A DNA stretch of 7,215 nt. It comes from an uncultured Collinsella sp. GTDB lineage: Bacteria; Actinomycetota; Coriobacteriia; Coriobacteriales; Coriobacteriaceae. Both the position numbers and the translations under genes were made by a program. Positions 5,848 to 7,215 of this stretch are shown piece after piece (position 1 is the first letter of the stretch; each line of letters begins with the position of its first letter). The notes under the pieces were generated by a model. The model saw only the letters and a program-made list of their open reading frames with translations, was not told where the DNA came from and ran no database searches. Location: positions 1-7,215 of the forward strand of contig CABTZM010000106.1 in NCBI GenBank assembly GCA_902489295.1, given 5' to 3'.

Positions 5848-6777
5848 ATGTCGTTTACCGCTGAGGTGCGCGACGAGCTTGCGCGCTGCGAACCCGAATG
5901 TGAATACTGCGACTTGTCGACGCTTGCCGCCCTCACGCGCGTGAGCGGTACGCTCTCGCTTACCGGCTCTGGGCGGTATCGTTTGACGGTTGCGACTGAG
6001 ACGGGAGCCGTCGCGCGCACGATGATCACGCTGACGCATCGTATCCTTAAGCTCAAAACGGAGTTCACCGTCCGTAAATCTGTATTGCATAAGGTTCGAA
6101 ACTACCTCATCACCTTGCCTGATCAGCCAGACCTGGATAAGGCCTTGGTTCTGCTGGGTATCCTCGAACGTAGGGGAGGACTTGTCGCCGGCGTACCCCG
6201 ACATATCGTTGCCCGTCCTTGCTGTAGACTTGCCTATATCCGCGGCGCGCTCATCGCGGGCGGCTTCGTGGCCGATCCACGCGGCGATTTTCATTTGGAG
6301 ATTGCTGTGCAGGGCGAGCAATATGCCAAGGGGCTTTGCGATCTGTTGGAGCAGATTGGGGTCCATGCTCGTGTTAATGCACGGCGGGGGTCATATGCCG
6401 TGTACATTAAGAGCGCCGAGGAAATCGAGCATCTATTAAAGCTGATTGGCGCCAAGCGCAGCGTTGCCGAGATTGAGGAGGCGCGCGCGGTCAAGTTGGT
6501 TAAGAACGATGTGAACCGTCGCGTGAACGCCGAGCTCGCCAACCAGACCAGAAGCGCCGGTGCCGCCCAACATCAGCTTGCGCTTATCGATGAGCTCGAG
6601 CAGCGTGGCCTTCGTGATGCGCTTCCGGATGCCTTGGCGGTCTTTTGCGACCTGCGCGAGCGCTATCCCGATCTGTCGCTGCGTGATTTGGGGGAGATGG
6701 CTGACCCTCCCTTGTCGAAGTCAGCCCTCTACCATCGTGTTTTACGGCTTGAAAAGCTCATTGAAGCAAACAGGTAG
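5848..6777 (+). CDS. whiA: WhiA-family DNA-binding regulator
   Basis: This 309-residue WhiA protein starts with the characteristic SFTAEVRDELAR (2-13). The N-terminal half is the degenerate LAGLIDADG-homing-endonuclease-like fold, including CCRLAYIRGALIAGG (125-139). It is followed by the linker motif NDVNRRVN (220-227) and a C-terminal helix-turn-helix (about 265-305) with LRDLGEMADPPLSKSALYHR. WhiA controls sporulation septation genes in Streptomyces and affects cell division or chromosome segregation in non-sporulating Gram-positives. The gap to rapZ is only 6 bases and there is no strong Shine-Dalgarno sequence (AAGG at 5833-5836, 11 bases away), so translation is probably coupled to rapZ. 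The C-terminus reads SALYHRVLRLEKL, where many homologues have GVNHRLRKL. No terminator follows before gap. The yvcK gene that normally lies between rapZ and whiA is missing here. Confidence 0.95.
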   Translation: MSFTAEVRDELARCEPECEYCDLSTLAALTRVSGTLSLTGSGRYRLTVATETGAVARTMITLTHRILKLKTEFTVRKSVLHKVRNYLITLPDQPDLDKALVLLGILERRGGLVAGVPRHIVARPCCRLAYIRGALIAGGFVADPRGDFHLEIAVQGEQYAKGLCDLLEQIGVHARVNARRGSYAVYIKSAEEIEHLLKLIGAKRSVAEIEEARAVKLVKNDVNRRVNAELANQTRSAGAAQHQLALIDELEQRGLRDALPDALAVFCDLRERYPDLSLRDLGEMADPPLSKSALYHRVLRLEKLIEANR

Positions 6778-6822
6778 TTTGAAGTAACGACTTATATATG
6801 GATTTAGCTGCTATTTTAGTAT

Positions 6823-6836
6823 TTAAAACGTTTTAA
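6823..6836 (+). promoter_or_regulatory. Perfect 14-bp palindrome, candidate operator upstream of gap
   Basis: TTAAAACGTTTTAA is perfectly symmetrical around a central CG, the arrangement typical of LacI/GalR-family operators (CcpA-type sites share this centre). It lies 57 bases upstream of the probable gap -10 box, in the AT-rich spacer. Binding by a sugar-responsive repressor or activator is plausible for a glycolytic gene. AT-rich sequence makes chance palindromes more likely. Confidence 0.4.
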
Positions 6837-6852
6837 CGTAAATTTGATTTTC

Positions 6853-6876
6853 AATTTCGAGCATTCTCGTGAAATT
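6853..6876 (+). promoter_or_regulatory. Imperfect inverted repeat upstream of the gap promoter
   Basis: AATTTCGAG (6853-6861) and its complement (6866-6876, with a two-base bulge) flank a CATT loop. No T-run follows on either strand in the needed position, so it is not a terminator. It overlaps the expected -35 region of the promoter at 6893, where a regulator might bind. Confidence 0.3.
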
Positions 6877-6892
6877 CAAGTCAAAAAAAAGG

Positions 6893-6898
6893 TATATT
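6893..6898 (+). promoter_or_regulatory. Probable -10 box of the gap promoter
   Basis: TATATT follows a run of eight As (6883-6890) and matches the sigma-70 -10 consensus at five of six positions. The -35 candidates 17-18 bases upstream (around 6869-6875, GTGAAAT) are weak, and the A-tract may compensate. Transcription would begin near 6905, giving a leader of about 66 bases. Confidence 0.5.
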
Positions 6899-6918
6899 AG
6901 GCGAGTGGTTAGTTTGTG

Positions 6919-6953
6919 GGCCTCAACGGCGGGCGCTGTAGCTCGCGGGGGCC
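6919..6953 (+). promoter_or_regulatory. Leader hairpin in the gap 5' UTR
   Basis: An inner 6-bp stem (6929-6934 with 6941-6946, one G-U pair) with a 6-base loop is enclosed by GGCC arms (6919-6922 and 6950-6953). It ends 5 bases before the AAAGGAG ribosome site (6959-6965). It is GC-rich within an otherwise AT-rich spacer. It may stabilise the abundant gap mRNA or tune translation; no known riboswitch was recognised. Confidence 0.4.
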
Positions 6954-6970
6954 TTACGAAAGGAGACACA

Positions 6971-7215
6971 ATGGCAGTAAAGGTTGCTATTAACGGCTTC
7001 GGTCGCATCGGTCGTCTGGCTTTCCGTCAGATGTTCGGTCATGAGGGCTCCGAGATCGTCGCTATCAACGACCTCACCTCTCCCGATATGCTCGCTTACC
7101 TGCTGAAGTACGACTCCACGCAGGGCAACTACGCTCGCGATCACGAGGTCGTTGCTGGCGAGGATTCCATCACCGTTGACGGCAAGGAGATCAAGATCTA
7201 CAAGGAGGCCGACGC
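6971..7215 (+). CDS. gap: Glyceraldehyde-3-phosphate dehydrogenase, type I (5' part, cut by window end)
   Basis: The first 81 complete residues are visible and the reading frame is open at the window edge. The N-terminus has the NAD-binding Rossmann motif NGFGRIGR (8-15), AINDL (31-35) with Asp34 expected to contact the NAD ribose, and LLKYDSTQG (44-52), all hallmarks of phosphorylating GAPDH. The enzyme makes 1,3-bisphosphoglycerate in cytoplasmic glycolysis. Asp34 favours NAD over NADP. The ATG at 6971 has AAAGGAG at 5-base spacing. The codon use is strongly biased towards C-ending codons, as expected for a highly expressed gene. In many actinobacteria gap follows whiA and precedes pgk and tpi; the downstream part is not visible here. 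Confidence 0.97.
   Translation, partial: MAVKVAINGFGRIGRLAFRQMFGHEGSEIVAINDLTSPDMLAYLLKYDSTQGNYARDHEVVAGEDSITVDGKEIKIYKEAD

Noticed and set aside
5419..6366. 315-codon minus-strand reading frame across the rapZ-whiA junction
   Set aside because: Crosses two conserved genes, has no recognisable motif and is explained by codon bias.
6853..6890. Terminator for whiA or for a minus-strand gene
   Set aside because: The A/T-run lies on the wrong side of the stem for either strand, and no minus-strand gene is present.

Overview
The window is about 7.2 kb of GC-rich bacterial DNA with tightly packed genes, all on the + strand. Codon use is GC-rich, and the gene order rapZ-whiA-gap and the actinobacterial style of RapZ (Arg in the P-loop) and WhiA point to a high-GC Gram-positive. 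The combination with a gut-type sialic acid (nan) cluster makes a Coriobacteriia member such as Collinsella the most likely source. This is inference from gene content; no species marker is present.

Region 1 (42-4819) looks like a sialic acid utilisation cluster. It holds a CE7-type carbohydrate acetylesterase, an 8-bp-overlapping paralogue that has lost its catalytic serine, a lyase of the NanA/DapA family, a ROK sugar kinase (probable NanK) and N-acetylmannosamine-6-phosphate 2-epimerase (NanE). A plausible order of events is removal of O-acetyl groups from sialic acid (esterase), cleavage to N-acetylmannosamine and pyruvate (NanA), phosphorylation (NanK) and epimerisation to GlcNAc-6-P (NanE). 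No transporter, sialidase, nagA, nagB or regulator is visible; they may lie upstream of the window.

Region 2 (4871-7215) is a conserved housekeeping block: a terminator-like hairpin, rapZ, whiA and the 5' part of gap. The yvcK gene usually found between rapZ and whiA is absent, and only 6 bases separate the two genes. A visibly AT-rich 193-base spacer before gap holds a perfect 14-bp palindrome with a central CG, a probable promoter and a leader hairpin.

The most notable non-coding feature is a 98-base composite palindrome (4009-4106) between nanK and nanE, with 27-base arms and an inner UUCG-capped hairpin. The most notable protein is the serine-less esterase paralogue. I found no CRISPR array, transposase, tRNA or rRNA. 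The window contains no clearly new multi-gene system.
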